DNA from: Planctomycetota bacterium
GTDB lineage: Bacteria > Planctomycetota > UBA1135 > GCA-002686595
Reading direction: 5' to 3'
Assembly: GCA_016872795.1 (NCBI GenBank)
Contig: VGYZ01000002.1
Location: forward strand, 1 to 64,000
DNA length: 64,000 nt
The stretch's first letter is position 1. Each line of letters begins with the position of its first letter. Under the pieces are notes generated by a model. That model was not told the origin of the DNA and made no database searches. It saw nothing but the letters and a program-made list of their open reading frames with translations. Positions 51,147 to 59,078 of this stretch are shown piece by piece. The position numbers and the translations under genes are program-made.

Positions 51147-51590
51147 TCAGCGCGCGCGCGGCGAGGCCACCGCCAGCCACACGCCGAGCGCCACGAGCAC
51201 GAGACCGACGACGCGCTCCGTGGTGAGCGGCAGGCGCGCGCCGGTCGCACCCAGCCGGTCGAGCAGCAGGGCGACCACCACCTGCGCCCCCACGGCGAGC
51301 GCGGTCGTGACGCCCGCGCCGAGCCGGGGGTAGGCCACGGCCGCGCACGAAATGATCACGAGCCCAAACAAGCCGCCGGTGAACAGAAACCACGGCGCCG
51401 GGGTGCGCTCGGGCATCTGCCCCGCCGTGCGCGCCACGAGGTACCACAGGCTCGATCCGGCGAAGACCGTGCCGGAATTGATCATCAGAGTGAGCGGGAG
51501 GCCGAGGCGCAGCGAGAGCTGGCCGTTGACCGTGCTCTGCAGGCACACGGCGGCGCCGAGGGCGAGGGCCAGCAAGATCAGGAAGGGCAT
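51147..51590 (-). CDS. DMT-superfamily small transporter (DUF606/YdcZ-like)
   Basis: This 147-residue protein has five hydrophobic segments (PFLILLALALGAAVCLQ, INSGTVFAGSSLWYLVA, FLFTGGLFGLVIISCAAVAYPRLG, ALAVGAQVVVALLLD, VVGLVLVALGVWLAV) with the family block GVTTALAVGAQV. Such half-size transporters work as dimers; the substrate is unknown. Its start overlaps the end of the FAD-subunit gene by 13 bp, so it belongs to the xanthine-dehydrogenase operon and might carry a related metabolite. Confidence 0.82.
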   Translation of the reverse strand: MPFLILLALALGAAVCLQSTVNGQLSLRLGLPLTLMINSGTVFAGSSLWYLVARTAGQMPERTPAPWFLFTGGLFGLVIISCAAVAYPRLGAGVTTALAVGAQVVVALLLDRLGATGARLPLTTERVVGLVLVALGVWLAVASPRAR

Positions 51591-52447
51591 GCGGAAGCTC
51601 CGGTGAGCTCGCCGAGCAGCGTGGCGAGCACGCGGGCGAAGGCCTGACGGCGGTACGAAGCACTCGAGCGCACGTCGTCGATCGGTGCGATGTCGTCGTG
51701 AGCGCTGCGTCGCGCGGCTGCGCGCAGTGCGGCGAGCTCGAGCGGAGCGCCGAGCAGCGCGCCCTCGAGAGCCGAGAGCCGCAGCGTGCGCGGTCCGACC
51801 GAACCGGCCGCGGCCCGCAGCGACGCGATGCGCTGTCCCTCGACGGACAGGGCGAGCGCGACCACGAGCTTCGAAATGGACTGCGCCCGGCGCGTGCCGA
51901 CCTTGCGCAGGCCGCAGCGCTCGCCCGCGGGCCGCGTGGGCACGAGGACGGACTCCACCAGTTCGTCGGGCCGTCGCAATGTCCGGCGATACCCCGCGAG
52001 GAACTCCTCGCAGTCGAGCTCGCGCGAGCCCTGCAGCGACACGAGCCGCACGCGCGCCCCGAGCGCCACGAGCGCCGGATTGAGATCCGCGGCCGGCGAC
52101 GCCGTGCCGAGGTTGCCGCCGAGCGTCGCGCGCGCCTGAATTTGCTCCGCGCCGACTTCCGCGCAGGCCTGCGCGACGAGCGCAGCGCCGTGCGCCACCC
52201 GGGGATCGCGGCGCAGCTCCGCGCACGTGGCAAGGGCGCCGATGCGCAGGCCCGCCGCCTCCGCGCGCACGCCGCGCAGTTCATCGAGCTTCCACACGTC
52301 GACGACGCGCTCGGGCCGCGCGCGCCCTGTGCGAAGCTCGACCATCAAGTCCGTGCCGCCGGCGAGCACCTGCGTCGGAGCCCCGGGCCGCGCGAGCGCG
52401 AGGAGCGCCCCGCGCAGGTCGCGCGCGACCGTGACCTCGCAGCTCAC
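51578..52447 (-). CDS. Xanthine dehydrogenase family, FAD-binding subunit
   Basis: This 289-residue medium subunit relays electrons from the iron-sulfur centres to NAD+ via FAD. Motifs are VLAGGTDLMVELRTG and QIQARATLGGNLGTASPAADLNPALVALGA, with TRRAQSISKLVVAL near the C-terminal part, all as in CoxM/XdhB-type proteins. It starts at a GTG with a 4-bp GTGA overlap with the iron-sulfur subunit gene. Order of the operon is Mo, Fe-S, FAD, transporter. Confidence 0.92.
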   Translation of the reverse strand: MSCEVTVARDLRGALLALARPGAPTQVLAGGTDLMVELRTGRARPERVVDVWKLDELRGVRAEAAGLRIGALATCAELRRDPRVAHGAALVAQACAEVGAEQIQARATLGGNLGTASPAADLNPALVALGARVRLVSLQGSRELDCEEFLAGYRRTLRRPDELVESVLVPTRPAGERCGLRKVGTRRAQSISKLVVALALSVEGQRIASLRAAAGSVGPRTLRLSALEGALLGAPLELAALRAAARRSAHDDIAPIDDVRSSASYRRQAFARVLATLLGELTGASACPS

Positions 52448-52905
52448 GCGCGCTCCTTCGCCGCCGCGAGCGCCGCACGCAGGATCGCCCCGTAGCCAGT
52501 GCAACGACACAGGTTGCCCGCGAGCGCCGTCCGCGCATCGTCGAGCGTCGGCACGCGACCCTCCGCGGAGCAGCGCTCCGTGAAGGCGCGCGTCATCACG
52601 ATCATGCCCGGCGTGCAGATGCCGCACTGCGCCGCGCCCTCCTCCAGAAACGCGCGCTGCTCAGGCTCGAAACCCGAGCCTTCGATCGTCGTGACGCGCG
52701 CGCCGTCGACTTGGCACACCGGTACGAGACAGGAGTTCACCGCGACGCCGTCGACGAGCACCGTGCACGCGCCACACTCGCCCTCGCCGCAGCCTTCCTT
52801 GGTGCCCGTGAGTCCCAGCTCGACGCGCACGACATCGAGCAAGCGCCGCAGCGGCTCGACCTCGAGCTCGCGTTCGATCCCGTTCATGCGCACGACGATC
52901 TTCAC
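52444..52905 (-). CDS. Xanthine dehydrogenase family, (2Fe-2S) subunit
   Basis: This 153-residue small subunit carries both [2Fe-2S] clusters. The first uses GCGEGECGACTVLVDG with a later Cys in VNSCLVP; the second uses QCGICTPGMI and GNLCRCTGYGAI. All eight cysteines are present and the length is standard. GTG start in a GTGA overlap with the molybdenum subunit gene; its stop overlaps the FAD subunit gene. It channels electrons from the Mo centre to FAD. Confidence 0.95.
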   Translation of the reverse strand: MKIVVRMNGIERELEVEPLRRLLDVVRVELGLTGTKEGCGEGECGACTVLVDGVAVNSCLVPVCQVDGARVTTIEGSGFEPEQRAFLEEGAAQCGICTPGMIVMTRAFTERCSAEGRVPTLDDARTALAGNLCRCTGYGAILRAALAAAKERA

Positions 52906-55094
52906 AGCCGCTCCTCCGGATGCAGGGCGAGCCACGCTTCGCACAGCTTTTCGCTCGTCGCCGGCACGCTGCACATGTGCAGCCCGAGCGCGTCTTCGAT
53001 CGCCGACAGCACCGCGGGCGCGCCGCCATCCATCGGCATCTCCCCCACGCCCTTGGCGCCGAAGGGCCCGCGCGAGAACGGCACGGGCACGAGCTCGGTG
53101 CGGAACTCCGGCGCGTCGAGCGCGGTGGGAATGATGCAGGTCGCCATGCGGTCCTGCAAGCAGCGGCCGTCGCGCGAAGTCACGACCTCGAGGTGCGCGA
53201 AGCCCACGGCCTGCAGCGAGCCGCCCTCGAACTGGCCGGTCACCATCTGGGGCTGGATCGGGGTGCCGCAGTCGACCGCGCTCGTCAAGCGCGTGACACG
53301 CACCTCGAAGGTGTCGAGGTCGACCTCGACCTCGGCCACATCGGCCGCCCAGCCGTAGGCCGGGTACGCATCGCCCGTGTAGGTCTCCTCGTTCCACTCG
53401 AGCGTCGGCGGCGGCTCGTAGCGCAGCTCCACGCGCCCGTCGCCGCCCTGCGCGAGAAAGGCCCGCGCGCGCGTGCGGAACTCGCCCGCGCCGATGCGTT
53501 CCCGCAACTCGCGACAGGCGCGCGCGAGCACGCCTCCGACCACCATGCAGGTGCGCGATGCGACGGTCGGCCCGGAGTTCGGCACCGCGTGCGTGTCGGG
53601 CTGCGCGATCGCCACATCGTCCTGCTCGCAGCCGAGCGCCTCGGCTGCGATCGCTTGGAACAGCGTCTCCGTTCCCTGGCCGAACTCCGTGGAAGCCGCG
53701 CGCACCAGCGCGCGCCCGTCAGCCTCGAGCTCGAGCGCGACCTTGCCCTGCAGCAGGGTCTCGCCAGCGCCGGTGAAGCCCGCGCCGTGGAAGAAGAACG
53801 AGAGCCCGACACCGCGCCGCACGCGCCCGGCTCGCGGGGCGCGCCACGCGTGGCGGTCGAAGCCCGTGAGCGCTGCGATGCGCTCCATCACTGCCTGTGA
53901 GCCGACGCTCTCGCGCAAGAGCTGGCCAGTCGCCGTCGTGTCGCCCTCGCGCAGCAGGTTGCGCCGCCGCAGCTCGAACGGGTGGAGCCTGAGCTCGTGC
54001 GCGATGCGGTCCATGTGCCGCTCGATCGCGAAGCAGGTCTGCGGCGCGCCGAAGCCGCGGAACGCGCCGTACGGCACATGGTTCGTCGCGACCGCGCGTC
54101 CCTCGATGCGAATGTGGCCGCAGCGGTAGGGCCCGGCGGCGTGGATGCAGCCGCGTGAGAGCACCACGGGCGAGAGCGTCGTGTAGGCGCCGCCGTCGAG
54201 CAGCACATCGATCTCCATCGCAAGCAGGCGACCGTCGCGATCCACCGCCGTGCGATGACGCACGCGCGAGGGATGACGCTTGTGCGTCGCAACGAGGTCC
54301 TCGTGCCGGTCATAGAGCATGCTGACCGGACGGCCCGCGCGCAGCGCTAGCAGCGCCGCATGGCAGGCGAGCACCGAGGGATAGTCCTCCTTGCCGCCGA
54401 AGCCACCGCCGGTCGCCTCCTGCACGACTCGCACGCGCTCTGGCGGCAGTGCAAGCGCCCGGCCCAGCGCCTTCTGCACGTAGTACGGGCACTGCATCGA
54501 GCCGCGAACGACGAGCGTGCCTTGCGCGTCGGGCGGGTACGCGACCATGCCCTGCGGCTCGATGTACATCTGCTCCTGCGAGGCCGTCTCGTACTCGCCC
54601 TCGATCACGAGCTCGGCCCGCGCGAGCGCGGCCGGAGCGTCACCCTTGCGGATCTCGATACGCTTGAACACGCGCTGCGACTCGCGCGCGTCGAGCAGCG
54701 GCGTGCGCGGCGCGATGCGCGGCCGGATCGCGGCCAGCGCCGCGCACAGCGTGGCCTCGTCGGGCGCCGCCACGAGCAGCAGCGCCTCGCCCATGTGCTC
54801 GACCTCGCGCGCCGCGAGCAGCGGCATGTCCTCCGCGAGCATCGCGACCACATTGGCGCCCGGCACATCCGCTGGACCGGCGAGCGTGCAGCGCGTGAAG
54901 TCGAAGTCCGGATCGAAGTCGAAGCCCTCGAGCGTGCCGCGCGCGACCGGCGAGCGCACAGTCCCGCCGAGCCACGCACCGGGGACCGCGACATCCGCCA
55001 CATAGCGCGCGTGGCCGGACACCTTCGCCGGCCCGTCGGGGCGAGCCAGCCGGGCCCCGACAAAACGTCTCTCCATGGCTTCAACATCCCCCAC
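52902..55094 (-). CDS. Xanthine dehydrogenase family, Mo-binding subunit
   Basis: This 730-residue large subunit oxidises a purine or other N-heterocycle at a molybdopterin centre. It shows RPDGPAKVSGHARYVADV, VQEATGGGFGGKEDYP, PYGAFRGFGAPQ, EFGQGTETLFQAIAAEALG and the catalytic Glu in GAKGVGEMPMDGGAPAV. The GAFRGFG block without the AYRCSFR loop separates it from carbon-monoxide dehydrogenase and points to xanthine, nicotinate or similar substrates. The GTG at 55094 has AAGGGG 7 bases upstream; the ATG at 55076 is the alternative. It heads a tightly overlapping operon. Confidence 0.93.
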   Translation of the reverse strand: MGDVEAMERRFVGARLARPDGPAKVSGHARYVADVAVPGAWLGGTVRSPVARGTLEGFDFDPDFDFTRCTLAGPADVPGANVVAMLAEDMPLLAAREVEHMGEALLLVAAPDEATLCAALAAIRPRIAPRTPLLDARESQRVFKRIEIRKGDAPAALARAELVIEGEYETASQEQMYIEPQGMVAYPPDAQGTLVVRGSMQCPYYVQKALGRALALPPERVRVVQEATGGGFGGKEDYPSVLACHAALLALRAGRPVSMLYDRHEDLVATHKRHPSRVRHRTAVDRDGRLLAMEIDVLLDGGAYTTLSPVVLSRGCIHAAGPYRCGHIRIEGRAVATNHVPYGAFRGFGAPQTCFAIERHMDRIAHELRLHPFELRRRNLLREGDTTATGQLLRESVGSQAVMERIAALTGFDRHAWRAPRAGRVRRGVGLSFFFHGAGFTGAGETLLQGKVALELEADGRALVRAASTEFGQGTETLFQAIAAEALGCEQDDVAIAQPDTHAVPNSGPTVASRTCMVVGGVLARACRELRERIGAGEFRTRARAFLAQGGDGRVELRYEPPPTLEWNEETYTGDAYPAYGWAADVAEVEVDLDTFEVRVTRLTSAVDCGTPIQPQMVTGQFEGGSLQAVGFAHLEVVTSRDGRCLQDRMATCIIPTALDAPEFRTELVPVPFSRGPFGAKGVGEMPMDGGAPAVLSAIEDALGLHMCSVPATSEKLCEAWLALHPEERL

Positions 55095-55166
55095 CGTCGC
55101 ACCCCTTGCAAGGTTCCGTCGCGGCGCCGCTCCACGCGCGCTATCGTTCCGTGCGGAGACTCACCC

Positions 55167-55508
55167 ATGACCCGCTGCGCCGTCCTGCTGCTGCTGTGCC
55201 TCCCCGGCGCGCTCGCCGCCTGCCGCACGAGCGCTCTCTCCACCAAGAACATCGTCATCAGCACCACCACCCTCGACCAGATCGAGAAGGGCTGTGGCCG
55301 CCGCTTCGTGCTCGCCCTGCTCGGCGAGCCGATGCAGAAGATCGAGCTCGGCAGCGAGCGCGAACTGTGGACATGGGGCTACCGCGAGACGGAGAGCGCG
55401 AGCGGCTCCAGCGTCCTGATCATCGACAACCGGCCGCGCACGGAGACCTCCCACGCCGCCTACGTCGAGTTCGACGACGGCAAGGTCGTGCGCGCCTGGC
55501 GCGACTGA
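55167..55508 (+). CDS. Small lipoprotein with BamE-like fold
   Basis: This 113-residue lipoprotein has the signal MTRCAVLLLLCLPGALAAC (lipobox LAAC, Cys19). The mature part reads TTTLDQIEKGCGRRFVLALLGEPMQKIELGSERELWTWGYRE and ends VEFDDGKVVRAW. The helix-helix-beta order with LLGEP and the G-x-W-x-Y strand matches the SmpA/OmlA (BamE) type seen in outer-membrane assembly lipoproteins. Whether it truly works with a BAM complex is unknown. It is divergent from the xanthine dehydrogenase operon and precedes the phospholipase C-like gene by 68 bp. Confidence 0.72.
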   Translation: MTRCAVLLLLCLPGALAACRTSALSTKNIVISTTTLDQIEKGCGRRFVLALLGEPMQKIELGSERELWTWGYRETESASGSSVLIIDNRPRTETSHAAYVEFDDGKVVRAWRD

Positions 55509-55576
55509 GCGGAGCTGAGCCGCCCCAATTTCGGGCGCGAAATCCACACCGCCCCGGCCTAGGACAACTTCCGGTG

Positions 55577-56449
55577 ATGGCCTTCGCCCTGCTGCTTCTC
55601 GTTGCCTTGCTCCCGCTCGCCCTCGCCTGGGGCCCCGGGAACCACCTCGAGTTCGAGCACCGCGTCTTCCGCCAGCGCGAGCGCCTGCGACCCGGCGTGC
55701 GCCGCTTGGTCACCGAGCAGCGCGAGGCTTGGGCCTACGGCCACATCGCCGCCGACATCATCAACTTGAAGGCGGCCGGCGGACCCTACAGCCACTGCCA
55801 TCGCTGGGGCATCGTCGCGGAGATGCGCGCGCTGGCCTCGAGCGACTTCGAGCGCGCCTTCATCTGCGGCTACCTCGCGCACCTCGCCGCCGACACGATC
55901 GCGCACAACCACTTCGTGCCCTACCACCTCGCGCGCTTCGCCCGCACGCAGGGGCTCGGCCACCTCTATTGGGAGATGAGCGCCGACCGTTTCGTGCCCG
56001 ACGAGCGCTGGGAGGTGGTCACGCGCCTCAAACGCATCGACGGCCTCGCGCAGCTCGACGAGATCGTGAACGCCACCGTGCCGCGCAAGGCGCTCTCGAT
56101 GGGCACCAACAAGCTGATCTTCAACCACCTGCTGCTCGTGTCCGAGCGCAGCGCGTGGCGCACGGGCGTGGAGCGCATCCACCCGCGCGGAGCCGTCGAG
56201 CTCAAGCGCGGCTTCCTCGACCGTTTCCGCGAGGCTGCGGTCGAGCGCATCTTCCTCGCGCTCTCCGACGACGGCGTCGAGCGCATCGCGCACGTCGACG
56301 CCAACGGCAAGCTCGCCCAGAAGGAAGCGCTCGCGCTGCGCACCTCGCTCCTGCACAAGGTGCTGCCGCGCAGCATGAGCACCGATGCGTCGGCCGCGCT
56401 CGCCGCCCGCTTCCTGATCGGCATGCAGTCGCCGCCGCCGCGCGCCTAG
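55577..56449 (+). CDS. Zinc-dependent phospholipase C-like exported protein
   Basis: This 290-residue protein begins with a signal peptide (FALLLLVALLPLALAWG), which leaves Trp at the mature N-terminus as in zinc-dependent phospholipase C. The metal-ligand pattern follows: WGPGNHLEFE, GHIAADI, SHCHRWG and GYLAHLAADTIAHNHFVPYHLAR, with repeated His and Asp spacing of the PLC/S1-P1 nuclease fold. It is probably exported and cleaves phospholipid or another phosphodiester. ATG at 55577; a GTG one codon earlier is also possible. Confidence 0.75.
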   Translation: MAFALLLLVALLPLALAWGPGNHLEFEHRVFRQRERLRPGVRRLVTEQREAWAYGHIAADIINLKAAGGPYSHCHRWGIVAEMRALASSDFERAFICGYLAHLAADTIAHNHFVPYHLARFARTQGLGHLYWEMSADRFVPDERWEVVTRLKRIDGLAQLDEIVNATVPRKALSMGTNKLIFNHLLLVSERSAWRTGVERIHPRGAVELKRGFLDRFREAAVERIFLALSDDGVERIAHVDANGKLAQKEALALRTSLLHKVLPRSMSTDASAALAARFLIGMQSPPPRA

Positions 56450-56477
56450 GTCGCGCGCAAGCTCGCGCGCGGCGCGC

Positions 56478-58427
56478 TCAGGGACCGACGCGCATCCAGC
56501 GCACGACGAAGTCGTTCTTGTCGCCGTCGCCGTTGAGGTCGACGCGCGCCGCCGACTCCTCCGCGAGGAACGCCGCGGCCACATTGGCGGAGTCGGCCAC
56601 GACCACCGGCCCAGGCACATCGGACGAAGGCGACAGGTAGTAGCTGTCCCCGAGCGTCGAGACCGTGGTGCGGAACAGCACGCGATCGAGCTTGTCGCCG
56701 TCCCCATTCCAGTCGAAGTTGTCGGCGGCTTCGTCGACGCGGTAGTAGGCGATGTTGTTCGAGATCACTAGGCCCACATTGTCGGCGTCGGCGGCGACAG
56801 CGGGACCTGGGAAGTCGAAGTCGTTCGCGTTGGATGGGTCGAAGCGCGCAAAGACGGGCACGCTGTCCTGCGTGTCGGTGTCGCGGCCGTTGATCGGCGC
56901 GCCGAACACGCTCTCCTGAAAGCCGACTCCGACGCGCACGCGATCCTCGAGCTCGCCCATCCAGCTCGAGCCGCCGCACTGGAATCCCGGCGCGGGCGAG
57001 TGGTCGGAGATCCACTGCGCGGAGTTGCCGTCCGCGGGATCGAGCCACGCCACGAGGTGCTCGATGTTGTTGGTCGTGTTCGAGACCTCGCCGTCCCACG
57101 AGCGGCCGTCAGCGGCCTCGTCGATCACCACGATCCAGCGACCGTCGAAGTCCGTGGCGCCGTGCGTGCCGCCGGGCACATCCTCGAGCGCCACCAGCCC
57201 GATCGCGGCCGTGAACACGCCCGAGGAACCAAGCTGCGTCTCGACCTTGACCCAGCGCAGGATGTCGTCGTTCGTGTCCCCGTCGTTGTTCAGGCCCACC
57301 GTCGCGCAGTTGCCGTCGTCCGACTCCGGCACGATCGAGGCCACGAAGGCGGCCGTGCCATTCGAGGCGACCAGCACGCGCTCCTCGCCCGCGAGCGCCG
57401 TGTTCACCGGCTGCGTCGTGCCCGCGAGGAACGAGCTCAGCCACACATAGTGCAGCACCTCGTCGGTCGCATCGGTGTCGTTCGAGGTGCAGTGCGCGGG
57501 GCGCCAGTTCGCGAACGCGCCGGCGTAGTTGTTGAGCGATGCTGCACCCTGCGAAGCCTCGTCGACCAAGAACGCCACCACGGTCTCGCCGCCGATCCCG
57601 GGCGCCGCACGCAGCGGCGAGTCGTGGTCGGCCATCGCCTTGCCGGTCGACTTGATCTTGGGCGTGCCGAGCGCGGCGTTGGCGAGCGCGAGCACATGGT
57701 CGTCGAGCGTGTCCGCGTCCGCGTTGAGGTCGCGCCCCTCGTCGCTCTCGTCGAGCCCGACGAACAGCACATTGCCATCGCTGCCGAGGAGTTCCGGTGC
57801 GGCGAGCGTCGTGGCCGGATCATCGTGCAGGACGCGCACGGGCAGGTTCGGGGCTCCACCAGTGAGCGTGATCACCGAGATGCCCGTCTCTCCCGCAGCG
57901 AGCGGCGTGCTGCCCGGTGCGGCGCAGTAGAACAGCTTCTCGTTGTCGGTCGCGACCATCGCCGGGCCGTGCGCGGTGCGCCGCAGCTCCGCGACGAAGC
58001 TGACTCCGCCCGGCGACGGCGAGCCACTCGCCACTCTCATCAGCACCAGATCGAGTGCATCGCTGTCGGCGTTGTGGTCTGTGGCGTCCTCCACCTCGTC
58101 GACGACGAGGTACAGGCTGTTGCCGGCGAGCGCGATCTCGCGCGTCGCGATGTCGAGCCGCACCTCGCTGCCGTTGACCATGTCCGCGACCACGGCGATG
58201 CGATCGAGCTTGTCGCCGTCGCCGTTCATGTCAGTCCCGCCCGCGCCCGTGGTGAGCTCGTCCGCGAAGAACGCCAACACTCGCTCGCGCACGAGGATCG
58301 GAGTCGTGGCCCCGGAGGCGACCCGCGCGGAGCGCGGCTGGAAGAGCAGCGACGAGTCGGCCTGCTCGATGCAGGCGGCGAGGGCGAACGGCAGGACGAG
58401 GACAAGCGTGCGAGCGATGTGCTTCAT
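56478..58427 (-). CDS. Lipoprotein with repeated calcium-type NGDGD motifs
   Basis: This 649-residue exported lipoprotein (signal ending LPFALAAC, Cys19) has no recognised catalytic domain. It contains at least six short acidic motifs of EF-hand/dockerin-like type (D/NxDxDxxD): MNGDGDKLD, HNADSDALD, LNADADTLDD, NNDGDTNDD, WNGDGDKLD and LNGDGDKND. Each sits before a hydrophobic strand such as DRIAVVAD. The spacing suggests a beta-propeller-like or repeat protein folding on Ca2+. Likely extracellular or periplasmic. A GC-rich inverted repeat lies just upstream of its start. Confidence 0.72.
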   Translation of the reverse strand: MKHIARTLVLVLPFALAACIEQADSSLLFQPRSARVASGATTPILVRERVLAFFADELTTGAGGTDMNGDGDKLDRIAVVADMVNGSEVRLDIATREIALAGNSLYLVVDEVEDATDHNADSDALDLVLMRVASGSPSPGGVSFVAELRRTAHGPAMVATDNEKLFYCAAPGSTPLAAGETGISVITLTGGAPNLPVRVLHDDPATTLAAPELLGSDGNVLFVGLDESDEGRDLNADADTLDDHVLALANAALGTPKIKSTGKAMADHDSPLRAAPGIGGETVVAFLVDEASQGAASLNNYAGAFANWRPAHCTSNDTDATDEVLHYVWLSSFLAGTTQPVNTALAGEERVLVASNGTAAFVASIVPESDDGNCATVGLNNDGDTNDDILRWVKVETQLGSSGVFTAAIGLVALEDVPGGTHGATDFDGRWIVVIDEAADGRSWDGEVSNTTNNIEHLVAWLDPADGNSAQWISDHSPAPGFQCGGSSWMGELEDRVRVGVGFQESVFGAPINGRDTDTQDSVPVFARFDPSNANDFDFPGPAVAADADNVGLVISNNIAYYRVDEAADNFDWNGDGDKLDRVLFRTTVSTLGDSYYLSPSSDVPGPVVVADSANVAAAFLAEESAARVDLNGDGDKNDFVVRWMRVGP

Positions 58428-58445
58428 GCGTGTGAGATGCGCCGA

Positions 58446-58476
58446 GGGACGGCGGGGACTCTAGCCCCGCCGTCCC
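58446..58476 (-). terminator. GC-rich inverted repeat, possible terminator
   Basis: A perfect 12-bp stem (GGGACGGCGGGG at 58446-58457 with its complement at 58465-58476) encloses a 7-base loop. It lies between the end of the minus-strand remnant at 58528 and the start of the calcium-motif lipoprotein gene at 58427. No U-run follows, so Rho-independent termination is uncertain; it may instead be a regulatory or stabilising hairpin in the lipoprotein leader. Confidence 0.45.
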
Positions 58477-58527
58477 GTTCGTGCTACCGCCCGCGGCGCG
58501 ATCCGCCCGGGCCCGCGTTGCCCTAGC

Positions 58528-58770
58528 CTATTCGCAGACCGTGAAGCGCAGCGCGTTGGAGAGCCCCGTGGTGCTCGCACTCGCCGGATCGCGCAGCCAC
58601 CACTGCGCGTACACGGTGCCGCCCGGGCCGAGCCCGACCGAGTTCATGCAGGCCGTGGGGAACACGAAGGAGTAGCTGCCCGTGCAGGAGTTGCCCAGTG
58701 CGTTGCCGATGGAGTTGACGGCCACCGTGCGCACGGTCGGGTTGCCGTCGCACTTGTAGCCGCACATGCA
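58528..58770 (-). pseudogene. C-terminal remnant of a secreted protein
   Basis: The minus-strand frame reads CDGNPTVRTVAVNSIGNALG, then VGLGPGGTVYAQWWLRDPAS and the ending GLSNALRFTVCE before a stop at 58528. I recognise this from memory as a C-terminal module common in Planctomycetota surface proteins. No signal peptide or start fits. Upstream, coding-like sequence (APDFVRWVGPPRAVQKLHPALE) continues in a different frame at about 58800-58900. A decayed, frameshifted gene is the best reading; a short intact gene is unlikely. Confidence 0.55.
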
Positions 58771-59078
58771 CGCCGAGCAGCGCGCCGTCCGCAGCGTCCG
58801 CGAGCTGTCGTTCGAGCGCGGGGTGCAGCTTCTGCACGGCGCGGGGCGGGCCGACCCAGCGCACGAAGTCGGGCGCCGCGACGCACGCGAGCGAGAACCG
58901 GGTCCTCTCGACATGGACGCGGTGTACCGCGGAGCGCTCGCGGGCCGCCGCCAACTGCCGCTGACGCCCGGGCCAGGGCGAGCCAGGGCGGCCTGCGTGT
59001 CCCCGCCACCTCGGGCACTTGGCGCATTTCGGCGCTCCCCTGTGGACCGGGCGCGCCCGGCGCTAGACAGTTAGGTGC
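58771..59078. other. Gene-free stretch before the beta-CASP gene
   Basis: About 308 bp without a supported intact gene. On the minus strand, 58790-58900 has coding-like sequence in a frame different from the remnant at 58528-58770 and probably belongs to the same decayed gene. The rest is the leader of the beta-CASP gene. No RNA gene or clear promoter is seen; TAGACA at about 59063 is the best -10 candidate. Confidence 0.5.
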
